Shown here: in pieces, positions 33,478 through 44,659 of the stretch | Layout of the letters: each line of letters begins with the position of its first letter | Numbering within the stretch: position 1 is the first letter of the stretch | From: Eublepharis macularius | Taxonomy: Eukaryota; Chordata; Lepidosauria; Squamata; Eublepharidae | Direction of reading: 5' to 3' | Length of the DNA: 64,000 bases | Assembly: GCF_028583425.1 (NCBI RefSeq) | Contig: NC_072791.1 | Span: 35,347,368-35,411,367, forward strand | Notes under the pieces: model-generated | What the model was told of the DNA's origin: nothing | The model's database searches: none | What the model saw: the letters and a program-made list of their open reading frames with translations, nothing else | Translations under genes and position numbers: made by a program

Positions 33478-34151
33478 CAGGGCTTTTTTTCTGGGGAAAC
33501 AGGTGGTGGAACTCAGGGTAGCATTTGCCAGCACCTGGGACAACTCTCTGCAGGAGGTGGCTACCCTGTCACTACATGCACATGTGCATGCCTTGCGCAC
33601 ATGCGCTCCTGGGATCATGCGATGACATCACTTCCGGGAAACGATGTCATTGTGCAGGACTCCACAGCAAGGGGCCCTTTACATTTTAAACCCCCACACT
33701 TCAGCTGCTTGGTGGGGACTTCCCAGCAAGGCAGCTGAGGTGAGCCAGTGGGGTTTAAATGCCCATTTCCGTGCTGCTGAGGCATGGAAAAGGGCATTTA
33801 AACCCCAGCTTCAACTGCTTGGCGGGGACTTCTCAGCCAGACAGCCCAAGCAAGTCAGTGTGGCTTAAATGCCCCTTTCCATGCTGCTATGCAGCGGCAT
33901 GGAAAGGGGCATTTAAACCCCTGCTTCAGTTGCTTGGCGGGGACGTCCCCACCAGGCAGCCCAAGCAAGCTGGTGGGGTTTAAATGCCCCTTTCTGTGCT
34001 GCTGTGCAGTGGCATGAAAAGGCGGCATTTAAACCCTGGCTTCAACTGTTTGGCAGGGACTTCCCCGCCAAGTAGCTGAGGCGAGCCAGTGGAGTTTAAG
34101 CATCCCTTTCCATGCTGCTTTGAAGTGGCACAGAAAGGGGCATTTAAACCA
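33478..34151. mobile_element. CAGGGC-type hAT-like element carrying a tandem array
   Basis: Left terminus CAGGGCTTTTTTTCTGGG is the inverse of the terminus at 150-162. After GGTGGAACTCAGG it enters a tandem array. The matching right terminus is absent: sequence passes straight into another MITE at 34152. Confidence 0.6.
33685..34148. repeat. Four tandem units of about 115 bp
   Basis: TTTAAA anchor words recur at 33685, 33797, 33912, 34028 and 34143 (spacing 112, 115, 116, 115). Each unit has CTTGGCGGGGACTTC-type sequence and a dyad in which CCCCTTTCCATGC faces GCATGGAAAGGGG (clearest at 33873-33910). Units are visibly diverged. Confidence 0.85.
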
Positions 34152-34224
34152 GGTTACCAGTACCACCCTCCAGGTGGGGCCTGTAGTTCTCCTGGAATTA
34201 AAACTGATCTCCAGTCTATGAACC

Positions 34225-34566
34225 CCAGAGGACTCTTTGCTCTAGCGATAAACATCTACTAAAGATCCCTGGCCCTAGGGAGGCCTGCCTTGCATTGACC
34301 AGGGCCAGGGCTTTTTCAGTCCTGGCCCCAGCCTGATGGAACGCTCTGTCCAATGAGGCCAGGGCCCGGCGAGATTTGTTAGCTTTTTGCCGGGCCTGTA
34401 AGACAGAGCTGTTCCACCAGGCATATGGTTGATGCAAGGTGGTGCCCCCTAGCCGGGGGAGTAGAACATATGCCCTCACTACTAGTGACACCTCCACCTC
34501 TCATATTTCCCTGCCAAAATGCTCCAGAGATGGGGAAAAAGGTGGTCTAGACTATGTGCCGCTGTG

Positions 34567-34659
<93 letters not shown>

Positions 34660-34785
34660 ATTTTAATCTGTGTATTTAAGATGTTTTATGGTTTTAAATT
34701 GAATATACTGTGAAAATGATTTTAAACTTGGTTGTAATCCGCCCTGAGCCTGTTGATATGGGGAGGGCGGAATATAAATTGAATA

Positions 34786-34828
<43 letters not shown>

Positions 34829-34831
34829 ATA
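34225..34831 (+). mobile_element. L2-like LINE 3' end inserted in the MITE
   Basis: Contains TTCCACCAGGCATATGG-type distal coding or UTR sequence and ends TAATCCGCCCTGAGCCTGTT, GGGCGGAATATAAATTGAAT and (AAAT)n (34785-34831), the LINE 3' terminus of this genome. No intact frame. Confidence 0.65.
34570..34657. repeat. (CA)44 microsatellite
   Basis: A pure CA tract of about 88 bp inside the L2-like 3' UTR. Long and uninterrupted, so probably length-variable. Confidence 0.97.
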
Positions 34832-34884
34832 CAGAGATCAGTTCACCTGAAGGAAATGGCAGTTTTGGAGAGCAAACTCTATGG

Positions 34885-35170
34885 GAGAGGTCTACAACAT
34901 TTTGCGTCTGTGGGCACCTTTGAAGTGGTGGGCACAGCCACAAAATGGCTGCCGCAGCTTACCTTCAGTCACTCAGTGAAAGTCCTTGGGCTGTGGTGGC
35001 AAGTAACTGCCTCCAAAACAATGTTTTTAAAAATCTGCACAGTCAGTCAGAAGGCTTGCTGGACAAAAGCCCTCTCTGTCCCTTCTCACTTTCTGAAGAC
35101 ACTTGGTGAGCACCAGGAAAGGTGTAGGCAGGTGTGATAGTGCCCCAAAGCACCTTGTTGGGAAAGCCTG
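34885..35170. mobile_element. hAT-like element nested in the MITE
   Basis: GAGAGGTCTACAACATTTTG to TTGGGAAAGCCTG have the inverted hAT end style of 20502 and 33223. Flanks CTCTATGG (34877-34884) and TTCTAAGG (35171-35178) are a plausible decayed 8-bp duplication. Interior GGACAAAAGCCCTCTCTGTC and GGTGAGCACCAGG match the family. Confidence 0.6.
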
Positions 35171-35270
35171 TTCTAAGGCATCACACCCCCACTGAATTCC
35201 TTCCCCATACTCTGCTCCCCACAGGCACAACCCCCAAATCTCCAAGAATGTCTAAAGCTGAAATTTACAA

Positions 35271-36084
35271 CTTTAACTGAATGCTGGAGAGGAAGGAAAC
35301 AGAAAGGGCAAGGTTGGATTGATGTAGGAACAGGAGTGTGTCTTTATTTACCATTTTTATAGGCACACTCTCTCTCCCTTTTCATCATAGGAAAGTCTTA
35401 AGTCTTTACTGTTCCTGGAAAAAATGTGCACTGGCATTTTTTCTTGTTAAAAAGTAGAGAAATTAGCCAAATCAAGACACTCAGGCACAGATCAGACCCC
35501 TGCCCCATCTTATCTGTGAAGCATTAAATCAAATTTATAAATCATTCTCAGCAAAGTTCCTGAATCCTTCTCTAGCAGATGATTGTAACATATAGACCAT
35601 GGAACTAATCAGGTACTAAGAGCCATTTATTCTGCACTGCAAGAAACCATACTACTTTACACCTTCTCTAAAACACAGGGTATTGACCTTTCAGGCAGAA
35701 TGGATAGCCCAGAAGGCTGTTTTGCTGGCGAAGGGGAAAATGGGATTACAAGGGAAACTGTTGAGATGACTGGAAATCAATCTGATACAGAGATGGGATG
35801 GATCTGAAGAATAGAGGACTCAGCCTTTTATCTAAAGTTTAAGAGAGTTGCAACCAGGATACATTGTTTGCATTCAACAGTCTCTCTTGATGGAAATGAA
35901 TTTGTCATATTTTGCATTGCCAAATGAACTGAAGATTAATACCCAGTATTTAAGATATGTCCCTAGGAGTAAGCTCCATTGAATAACCTAGGACTTACTT
36001 CTGAGTAGACTTGTTTAGGATTTCTTCCAAAAAGTGGAAGGGCTGGGAGAGTCAAGAATAGGAATTATCTATAAAGTGTAGCAC
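35271..36084. other. No gene recognised; short MITE relic at 35946-36028
   Basis: 35946-36028 (GAGTAAGCTCCATTGAATAA, CTTACTTCTGAGTAGACTTG) matches the palindromic relic family of 3134-3212. The remainder has no frame or repeat that I recognise. Confidence 0.45.
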
Positions 36085-36321
36085 TAGGGTTGTCAGCTGA
36101 TGACTGGCGCTTGAAAGGAGATGGGGGATGGGGACATGGGGGGGATGCTGTTGAGACATGTGGCATGATGTAGAATACCATAAAGGAAAACCATAGAGTT
36201 TCTGGCGATTTCTAGAGTGGTGAGATATCACTTCCAGTTTTTTTCTGCAAGTGACATTATGTCGTGCTGTTAATCTGAATGGCCACCCAAGTTTTTCTTT
36301 TGGCCTCTAGAGGCAACCCTA
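36085..36321. mobile_element. MITE with TAGGGTTG/CAACCCTA ends, second subfamily
   Basis: Starts TAGGGTTGTCAGC and ends GAGGCAACCCTA. Interior CATAGAGTTTCTGGCGATTT and ATCACTTCCAGTTTTTTTCT also occurs in the element at 25410-25870, separating it from the CTGGAGATC subfamily. Confidence 0.6.
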
Positions 36322-36841
36322 TGAGCATGTCTAGATTGCAAACCAGCACTACTGGAGTTAATGTTTGTGCAGGAATATTTATTCCTATCTATACCGGGGT
36401 CCTGTGGAGGCACTGTTTCTCACTAGGGGGAAAATCTAAACGAGAGGGAAACTTCTCAATCTTCCCATGTCTAACCAGTCTTAATGGGGAATCAACACCT
36501 TATCAATTACAAAGGAGAACTAACAAACCAAGGATTTAGTATAGCAAGATAAACAAACAGATGGATAGCAATAAATGTGAAACTCAGAACAAGAACCAGA
36601 AAGACTACAGAACAAAGTAAGGAACATTAAGTGTCTAACTTCCTGTAACACTGAACAGTTATAGAAGGAAATCTTGAAACTCCTTAAGAATTAACATGAG
36701 GCTTTGTTAAAAGTACATACAGAAACATGGGAAGAAACCAAGGCAGAGACCATAAAGACCACAATGAAAGAAACAGGCAAATGGAGGAATGTTGACCTGC
36801 ACACATTCCATAAGCAACAGAGATTTAGTTCTGCCACATGT
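36322..36841. other. No gene recognised
   Basis: A-rich. Frames of 86 and 89 codons run into repeats and have no domain. Confidence 0.4.
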
Positions 36842-36995
36842 TCTTGCTGTCAAGTTGCACCTGATTTATGGCAACCCCAGCAAGAGGCTTTCAACACAAG
36901 TGAAAGGCAGAGATGGTTTGCAGCCTCTGCAGAGCAACCCCAGTCTTCCTTCCAAGCACTGACTGAGATCTGATGAGATCGGGTGATACCATATC
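36842..36995 (-). mobile_element. 5S-rRNA-derived SINE, antisense
   Basis: GATTTATGGCAACCCCAGCA, CCCCAGTCTTCCTTCCAAGC and CTGAGATCTGATGAGATCGG are the reverse complement of the SINE at 24019. The internal 5S-like control region is partly deleted. Confidence 0.7.
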
Positions 36996-37214
36996 CTTCC
37001 ACCACTTCATAATAAACCAGTGATGTTTTAGTTCCAGTTGAGGCTATGAGCTGTGAGTTTCCTGCTGTATGTTTAGATGTGAGTGCAAAAGAGATATCAC
37101 ATGACTTGTCCTGTAGCAGGAGCAGATGGGATGCTCTCCACTGGAACTTAAACAGGGCAGATCTAAAGCAAGTCTCAAAAGGGACCTGGAGAGCAGATGG
37201 ATGGATGAGTAGTC

Positions 37215-38095
37215 TTGGCTTCCAGGTTAGTTAATTTATTCAATTTATAACCCACCCTCCTTGCAAGCAGGCTCAGGGTGGGTTACAACAACAATAATCA
37301 CATTGCAAACATAATGAATAAACAAATTTTAAACCAGAAAATCCATAAATATATAAGATAAAATATAGATTAATAACACTAGTCCAATTATGGTATCTAA
37401 TACAAAAATCACATAATGCACTCAAAGCACTGTAGGGCCAGAGAAGTAGATAAAAATCTGCTAGAATGTAAACATCAGAAACAAAATGGAGCCAGAGTAG
37501 AAGCAAGAGGGGCTGAAAAGACAATTCACCATTGCTTCAGCCACCACCATAGAACCACTCCGTTTTACAAGCCTGGAGGAACTGCAACAGGTCCTGCAGG
37601 GCCTGGATCTCAACAGGAAGAGCATTCCACCAGGCTAGTGGAGGCCAGGTGAACATTCTTAGGCTTGGGAATCACCAGCAGATGTTGACCAGCCAAACGT
37701 AAGGCCCTCCGGGGGACAAATGGTGAGAGGCAATCCCTTAGGTATGTTGGTCCCTGTACACTAAGGGCGTTAAAGACAGTAAGACAGAATTCCCAGGACA
37801 ACCAAAAGGACAGGCAAAAACTATTCCTTTTAGGGTTGCCTATGTATCTGGGCAAGCTATACACTATGTAAATAAGGCTCATCAATACGGGCACTTAGTA
37901 TACGTCTCCGTGCCAATTGGACACCTTGGATTAATTTGGGCTGAGATTGAAGTTGGTGTGCTTAAGTATGCGGTGGAAAAACAGGGAGTACATTATGGAT
38001 GGACCATAAGAATTGTACAGAGACAGAAGTCTGGATACCTGGAGTTCGGTGTCAGAAGATTCCCTTAATGTAACATCTTTAAGTGTGAGTAACAG
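37215..38095 (-). mobile_element. L2-like LINE 3' part, antisense
   Basis: TTTATAACCCACCCTCCTTG and CAGGCTCAGGGTGGGTTACA are the antisense terminus. Further in, GGAAGAGCATTCCACCAGGC and GGCCCTCCGGGGGACAAATG are decayed distal ORF2. The 94-codon minus frame 37610-37894 falls in it. No intact domain. Confidence 0.6.
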
Positions 38096-38937
38096 GACTC
38101 TGGCCCGTTCCACACAGCACACTTTAAACTGTCAATATTGAGCATTCATGCTGATTGGTGCTGAAATGGCTTGGAGTCCCATCATTTTGCACTGTATGAC
38201 CTTGAGGTGATTTGATGTCTGCTTTCTTATTCTAGATGAGTTGAGATGTGTCTGTTTGGAGCCGCATTTTGTTGGGGGGTGGAGATGATGTAATTTTTTA
38301 AAATTTTTTTTGCATGTGTTGTAATGTTGGAGCCCATCCTCCCCTTGTTAATTGGGCTGTCCTGTGCCCACTGGAGAGGCAATTGGTGGTGCTGTTGTAG
38401 GGGAAAATATACTTTTCGTGCTTGTTCCACTCTCATTAATTTTTTAAAGCCAAGCCAGGAAAGGGTTAAAATGCTGCTGCTTCATTCCCTCCTGGCAGCT
38501 TCCCTGCCACTTTGTTTTGCAAAGGGCTGTGCAGAATTCTCAGTGGCATTAGGAGAAGCCTGAAACAGCTAAAAAATAGTGGGAAAGGATTTCAGAGAAC
38601 TGAGGAGGATGGGAATGGTTGCAGGCAGACAGACTAATCAGATCCTGGGAGAAAGGAAGGGGGCGGACACGAGAAGCAGAATGGGAGTATGGTGTTTCAC
38701 ACAGATATAACATGTGGCAGTGTCGACTAGGCATTGGCTTCAAAAATAAATTGCAGAATGTGCACATGGGAAAAATACAGGAAAAAGATGGACAAATGTT
38801 GTATCTGCGTCCCATGACTACCTTGGACGTCTAGAAATGAGGAGAACATGGTGTCAGGCTATGGCATTCCAGTTGGCTAGAGTCTGCCTTCCTCTCTTCT
38901 GCAAGAAGACAAGGTATTTATTGTATTAACTCCTTAC
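38096..38937. other. Unclassified; possible MITE starting near 38101
   Basis: GGCCCGTTCCACACAGCACA resembles a terminus known from reptile MITEs, but no matching right end was found. Frames of 79-88 codons show no domain. Confidence 0.3.
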
Positions 38938-39144
38938 AGGTAAGGTTTCTGGCAATGGTGCAGTAGGGATCTTGACCAAACTTGGATGATGGCTGGAGGA
39001 GAGCCTGCTGGCCCCACGAACAGCCAACCATGAACATGTTCGTGAACAGGGCCATGTTGGTGGTTGTTCGTGAGTCCCTGTTCGTGGATGGCAACGAACA
39101 ACGAACATCATGTTCGGGTTTTTTTCTGTTCATGCCCATCTCTA
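38938..39144. mobile_element. hAT element right half (GAACATGTTCG interior)
   Basis: GTTCATGCCCATCTCTA at 39128-39144 is the same right terminus as at 17737 and 29333. The interior is rich in TTCGTG words (CATGAACATGTTCGTG). No left terminus was found, so it is truncated. Confidence 0.65.
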
Positions 39145-39571
39145 CCTCTAAGTAACGGTGATACAGATCACTGGGGTGGATATTGCCTTCATGTTCTAAT
39201 TTGTAAACTTCCAGGAACATCTAACCACTTTTGAAAACAAAATTTGGGACTGGACAGCACTCCGTTTGATCCAGGGAGATGATTTTTATGTTCTTCTTGA
39301 CTGATGTTAGCCTAAAGAATTGCCTGCTCTTCAGATATATGTCTTCTGATCTTCGTATTTAGCAATGGGATAGCCTGCTCCTAAGCTTCTAACAGTCTGA
39401 CAACGGGTCTCTTGTTTTATCTTCATGATGGTGCTTCTGCTAATCTTCTCCTTGTGTCAAGCATCTATTAAACACAGGAGAACCATAAAGAGGGGGCATC
39501 TTCTCTAGGTCCTGCTGTGTCAAACACGGAAAGATTGCTGCAGAAAAATTCAGTGCACGTACCTGAAACTA
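39145..39571. other. No gene recognised
   Basis: Nothing identifiable on either strand. Confidence 0.4.
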
Positions 39572-39770
39572 GCTGCTGTAGCATTGTGGTTAAGTGGCTG
39601 GGATGTGAATCAGCCTGCTGATTCACATCCCAACAATGTGGGAATCAGCATGTTGATTTACATCAGCAAGTGGCCTTGGACAAGCCACTCCTCTCAGCCT
39701 CAGCACCTCAGCCATATTGTGAGTATAATAATACCACTGACTTTGTTCACTGCTCTAAGTATATAAGCAC
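39572..39770 (+). mobile_element. tRNA-derived SINE with an internal palindrome
   Basis: CTGCTGTAGCATTGTGGTTA head and GGCCTTGGACAAGCCACTCC core identify the CORE/MIR-like SINE. Between them GGGATGTGAATCAG/CTGATTCACATCCC (39599-39630) is a perfect hairpin replacing the B-box region. A (TTC)n run follows at 39771-39790. Confidence 0.6.
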
Positions 39771-39885
39771 TCTTCTTCTTCTTCTTCTTCTGTCTCTGAT
39801 GAAATGATACAAGTTTAGGCTACAATGTAAGAAATTTTGATCTTCAAAATTAGGGCTGCAATGTTTGGTTGACAGGGAGAGTGAA

Positions 39886-40110
39886 TGAGCCAGTGTAGTG
39901 CTATGGTTAGTGTTGGAGGAAGATCTACGAGACCTGGGTTCAAACATTCACCCAACTAACATGATCACTGGGTTATCTTGGGACATCACTCTCTCTTTCA
40001 GCCTCACCCACCTCACAGGGCAGTTGTGAGGATAAAATGAGAAGAGAGAATATGTGTCCTCCCAAGCTTAATGGAAAAAGGGTGAGATAAATGTACTAAA
40101 TTGATTAACT
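39886..40110 (+). mobile_element. tRNA-derived CORE/MIR-like SINE
   Basis: GAGCCAGTGTAGTGCTATGG, GACCTGGGTTCAAACATTCA, CTCACCCACCTCACAGGGCA and TTGTGAGGATAAAATGAGAA appear in canonical order. Confidence 0.75.
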
Positions 40111-41504
40111 AATTAAACATCTTTTGAATAATTATTTTCTGAATTGGACTGAATTACTAATCAATATTATTAATTTATTAGCTGCTTCAAGAGTTAGAAA
40201 TACAGAATTAAAAAAATAAATAGGTCAATTCATTCCTGGTTTCTAGCTAAGCACATTAGCCAATGGATCTCAGCAGTCATATCTTGGCAAAAAGGACTTT
40301 GCAAGGATACTCCTCCATCTTCAGACATTTTCCCCATCTTATTGAGCCTTGCAGAAGGTATCCATTAATATGACAGATGTTCTTAGGCAGAAAAATCTTT
40401 TCTCTGCAACATTTCCATTAGACCTGATTGCCCTTATTTACATGTGCAGCGTATGTGCAAGTTGTGGAAGGTAATTGATCTTCATTCATTTCAGGATATT
40501 ACCATTCATTCTGAAAGTTTCCCTGGAGACGGCACACTTACAAAGATGGATTCATTCACAAAATAATCAAACGGCACTAGAGTTCTACATATATAAATTG
40601 AACATGCCTGCAGTTTTTCTCTCTGTTAAAAAAGGATAGATGGAAGCTGCTTTTATTCTATGCAGTTTAGCTCATGCATGCATATTTGTGTGGCATCTGA
40701 CTTGGCCAATTACAGATGTGCTGTTTTGTTGATCTGTGCATATAAGGATGAAAAAAACCCAAAACAAGTAATTCTTTCGAAAAACAATTAAAAACCCTGA
40801 TGTATTTGAAAGGACCTTCACGGACTGGGACCCTTATATCTTTGGGTCTATATATAGTTATATAGAAGAGAGTGTGTCAAGAACTGCTGCCTTTCTCTTC
40901 TGACCATGAAAAGTCACACCTGCTTATTTTTCCTCTGACACAAGCCTTAAAGGCACAGGACACCTTGTCCTCCTTTACATCTGGTTACCCTACTTACACT
41001 AATGTTGCTAGTCACCTTGTACTGGTTTGGCCCTAATTAGTCCTCCCTTGAGGGCTAAAACAGCCCTGGAAAGGGCCCTGCACCCTCACCCTGACAGAAA
41101 TCAAGCCAGCAATGCTGGTGAGACTTCTTGGTTGCCTAGCAATGGCCATTGAGGGCATCCATTTCTTAAATCTATCTATGGTCCTTTCATCATTTTAGGG
41201 GATTTTAACTCCCCAATTTTTTTCTTTAAAGATTTCAGAGTTTTCTGCAAACCTGGGGCATTTTTAGGTTTCTAGAAAGATCTGCCTTGTCCATTCATGG
41301 TTCCAATCTGCAAATTTAAGTATCCTCAGATTTGGCCAGTTTGAGATTTAGATATATAGATTGATGATAACATAACATTCCATTAAGCCTCTATTAAAAG
41401 GACAGGAATTTTTTTCCAGGCAATTGGCAACCTGGTCTTCAGCTGTTGTAAAATCGACCCCACTATTTTTTCCTCTTGTTTTCTCATCTACCAGTTGCCT
41501 TTTA
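40111..41504. other. No gene recognised
   Basis: 40440-40640 is AT-rich, repeat-free and possibly conserved. 40990-41340 (GGTTGCCTAGCAATGGCC, TTTCAGAGTTTTCTGCAAAC) resembles a dispersed lizard repeat I cannot name. Confidence 0.35.
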
Positions 41505-41665
41505 CTGAATCTATAAAGGTCAGTCCTGTCTGTTCTGATGGGTAGGGTCTCCGATCCATGTCTTTCTTTATTCTTTTTAACTTGGAGATTCCAGAGATTA
41601 AGCCTGAGTTGTTTTTCATGCAAAGCACATACTCTACTACTGAGCCATGGCCATTCCCCAAGTAC
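41505..41665 (-). mobile_element. Sauria-like SINE, antisense
   Basis: TTTCATGCAAAGCACATACT followed by CTACTACTGAGCCATGGCCA is an antisense tRNA-derived head. CTATAAAGGTCAGTCCTGTC is the antisense body. The minus frames over it are artefacts. Confidence 0.6.
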
Positions 41666-42226
41666 TTTTTGGTATATCTCAATCAACTAAAAAGCTCTGG
41701 ATTTTGCTTCCAGTAAATTAATATAGTCACTGATGTTAGCAGTCGACCCTGACCCTCACACTAATAGGGAAGCTTATGAATACGGCTATATCATAAGCCG
41801 CTCTCCTCATGTTTCAAACCCAGAAGCACTGCCTGGCCTAGGCAGGAGATGGCTGTCAACTCCTGGCTGGGAGTTGGAAAATTACTAGAATGTGAGTTAT
41901 ACGTAAGACTATCAGCCTCACACCCCAGAGATGTGCAAAGTTGTAAAACAAAAGAGATCTTCCAGTAGTTTCTAAACTTAATCTCTTCCACACCCTGCTG
42001 ATCTTCCCTTATCCACTCTCCCAATTTGGACTATTCAGGGACCTGATAAGCCCCACCTGTCCAGTCACCGCAGGCTATCAGTCATTTTCCTCACCTTTAG
42101 TTCCTCCTAGTGTTACCGGGAATGGGGCTCCTTGTGAGTAAGCAGAGGGAATTAGTGGCAAGGATTAAAGCTATGCAAGAGGGGTAACTGCGGGATAACG
42201 CCACTAATTTTTACGGGGTCCTGCCA
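41666..42226. other. No gene recognised
   Basis: No repeat or frame with family features. Confidence 0.4.
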
Positions 42227-42308
42227 AGCTGCCTATATTTCCCATCAAAACTTGAGGGAAGCTGACAAGTGTCCAACCTATGTCAGGCATCATTTGTAGT
42301 TTGGCGCT
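42227..42308. mobile_element. Right half of the PIF/Harbinger-like foldback MITE
   Basis: GCCTATATTTCCCATCAAAA, CTTGAGGGAAGCTGACAAGT and CATTTGTAGTTTGGCGC match the right arm at 13262-13355. The left arm is deleted. Confidence 0.75.
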
Positions 42309-43149
42309 TACAGAAAGTGGCCCTAAGGGTACAATGCTCAGATCTGAAGGTGCAGCGTGCACAGTTTGAATGGGGCAACGTCCTGGTTCTTATAGGGCAA
42401 AACGTGTCCTGAGGCTGGGGAGCCCCCTCAACCGTTGGAACAAAGACCTTAAAGGTCAGTTCCTGGGAATGACAAAGGGTTGATTACCTTTGATTGGTGC
42501 TACCAGGATGTGATAAAGGAAATGCAAAGTGTTCTCCTGTTGGTTTGAAAGGAAGCAGTATGCTAATTAATACTCCCGGAGCTGAGTTGATGAATTTAGA
42601 TAGGGACGGCATCTTCCAGGGACAAATGAGAACTTATCAGTACTGATTGATTGCTCTTCGACCTCAGGGTGGGTGTGCAGTCACAGAAGGAGGGTATTGG
42701 AATGTGTTAAGAGGGATGACTCAGTGAGGCCCTTTCATGTCATGGCTCCACCCACAACTGGTGGGGCAGTAAATCAAATCACCTCAGTCCTCTGCATTTT
42801 GCATGAACATGCCTTTCATGCCTCAATCTCCTGAGTGGGAATCAGCAACGCTGGCTGGAATTCCCCTGCCACAGATCAGTCTGCATTAATCCAGGGGCCT
42901 TGTGATTTTTATATCACAGGCAGCTATCAAACAACTATCAAATATGGCAGAGGCCAGGGCCGACTGCTTACACTAGGAGGGCACCAGCCAACCTTTCCAA
43001 ATTTTATTGTTTTGCCGCTGAACCAAGCATTAAGTTATTGTTTGGTGGCAGGGACACCCAGTCCTGCCTCAAAGTACATTACACAGTATAATTGGGCTGT
43101 GCTATGTCTGTGTGTTCTCGAATCCGACACCCACCCCTAGATACCCTCT
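42309..43149. other. No gene recognised; may belong to an LTR element
   Basis: A 101-codon frame (42835-43140) has no domain. The region precedes LTR-like signals and might be its U3; no TG start was fixed. Confidence 0.3.
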
Positions 43150-43440
43150 CTCTGTCTTCATGCTGCAAAGTGCTGCTCACTCAAAGCTGTTATCCTATGG
43201 CCGTCCCCTATCTTCTAGACTGTTAACTATCACCCATTTCCTGAAGTGCTCTCCCACTTCCTCTTTGTTTTCTAGTTAGCACTCTCTCTCTCTCTGTGTT
43301 GTGTGTATTTTATACAACTGCTCTTTATTACTCTATAAATAAAACCCTTCCTGTTGAACATCCACCTGTTTATTAAAGCATTCTCTAGAGGAACGATCCT
43401 CGTATAATTGGTGGAGAAATCTCACCTAGTCACCATCTCT
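43150..43440 (+). mobile_element. Possible LTR (R-U5 end)
   Basis: TATTTTATAC (43306), AATAAA (43338-43343) and then ATTGGTGGAGAAATCTC at 43407, which resembles an LTR end followed by a primer-binding-site start (TGG). No second LTR, gag or pol frame is visible. Could equally be a chance grouping of AT-rich motifs. Confidence 0.3.
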
Positions 43441-44047
43441 TGCTGTTTTTCCTTTTATGCTAATTTTTCAACTCACAAGGAAACCACCTATTGGAGTAAC
43501 ACTAATTGATATTAACTCATTTTACATGCAATTTAAAAAATATCAGCAAACAGATACTGATATTTAACTTGGAAGACTACTGAGAGACTTAATCTGTTAG
43601 TAGTTATAAAGCCATTTGACAAGCCATTCTCATGGCATCATGCTGTCTTGTTTATTATGAGTAACCCTCAGTCTGTTTTTTAATGATCTCTAGTGCACTG
43701 GCTTGCCACCTGCCGCTACTCATGGTGCTAGAGGAAACATTAAATGCTGCACCTTGTGTCTTTCCTTTGGCTGTGACACTAGTTTTAGTTTAGGCTTGGA
43801 TCCTAAGTCTGGCTTCCACTTGTACTGCACCCCATCTTTTGCAGGAATGCTCCATTGCTGCAGACCACATTCTTTTGGTGCTAGCACTTTTCAGCTAATT
43901 GAAAGAACTGGTTGAGCGTAAGTAGAAGTGCCAGAAAAATGCTCTCTGCAGCAAGAATTGCTCCCTTCCCACCCAAAGGATGGGTCACATCACTGCAACA
44001 GAAGCACAATTTAATTTATGCCCAGGCTTAGACCAAACCTGAACCAC
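43441..44047. other. No gene recognised
   Basis: A 70-codon frame at 43703 has no domain. Confidence 0.4.
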
Positions 44048-44285
44048 TTTGGTGTAGTGGTTAAGAGTGGTGGGACTCTAATCTGGAGAACCAAGTTTGA
44101 TTCCCCACTCCTCCACTTGAAGCCACCTGGGTGGTCTTGGATCAGTCACAGCTCTCTCACTCAGCTGCACCCACCTCACAGGGTGATTGTCATAATAATA
44201 ACATACTTTGTAAACCACTCTGAGTGGGCATTAAGTTGTCCTGAAGGGCAGTATATAAATTGAATGTTGCTGCTGTTGTTATACT
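44048..44285 (+). mobile_element. tRNA-derived CORE/MIR-like SINE, near full length
   Basis: TTTGGTGTAGTGGTTAAGAG, CTAATCTGGAGAACCAAGTT, GATTCCCCACTCCTCCACTT and CCACCTCACAGGGTGATTGT, ending with GCAGTATATAAATTGAATGT like the local L2 terminus. Confidence 0.85.
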
Positions 44286-44507
44286 TTTCTGCTTGCAAGA
44301 ATGCTATCACCAAAATCTGAAGTCAGGAAGAGCCCTATGTACAAAGAAGTTAGGGCTGGCAATTATCATTTTTGGCAGGGCTCCTGTGATGTCGGTACAA
44401 ATTACAAAGCAGAAATTTAGCAGATGCCTAATCCCCAGAATGTGGAATGGAAAAGCTTCGTCTACTGAAGTTCTACTTGTCATGTATGAATGCACTGGAA
44501 TCCCTTC

Positions 44508-44645
44508 AAATGAGCCAGTGTGGTGTTGGAAGATCCTGGTTCAAATTCCCACTCAACCATGAAATTCACTAGATGATTTGGGGTCAGTCATTGTATCTCA
44601 GCCTAACCTACCTCACAGGGTTGTTGGGGAGAACCATATCTGTCT
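44508..44645 (+). mobile_element. tRNA-derived SINE, short copy
   Basis: GAGCCAGTGTGGTGTTGGAA, CCTGGTTCAAATTCCCACTC and CAGCCTAACCTACCTCACAG. Confidence 0.7.
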
Positions 44646-44659
44646 CCCCTAAATTCCTT

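Larger units (their letters stand above)
34152..35270. mobile_element. TAGGGTTGCCA-family MITE split by two insertions
   Basis: Host pieces are 34152-34222 (GGTTACCAG to AACTGATCTCCAGTC), 34832-34884 (CAGAGATCAGTTCACCTGAA to AACTCTATGG) and 35171-35270 (GGCATCACACCCCCACTG, CCAAATCTCCAAGAATG). Read together they follow the family order seen at 53692-53898. Its right terminus is decayed. Confidence 0.7.

Noticed and set aside
33685..34148. CRISPR array
   Set aside because: Units are contiguous 115-bp repeats without spacers, in a vertebrate repeat context.
43150..43440. Complete endogenous retrovirus
   Set aside because: Only weak LTR-end signals; no gag, pol or env frame nearby.
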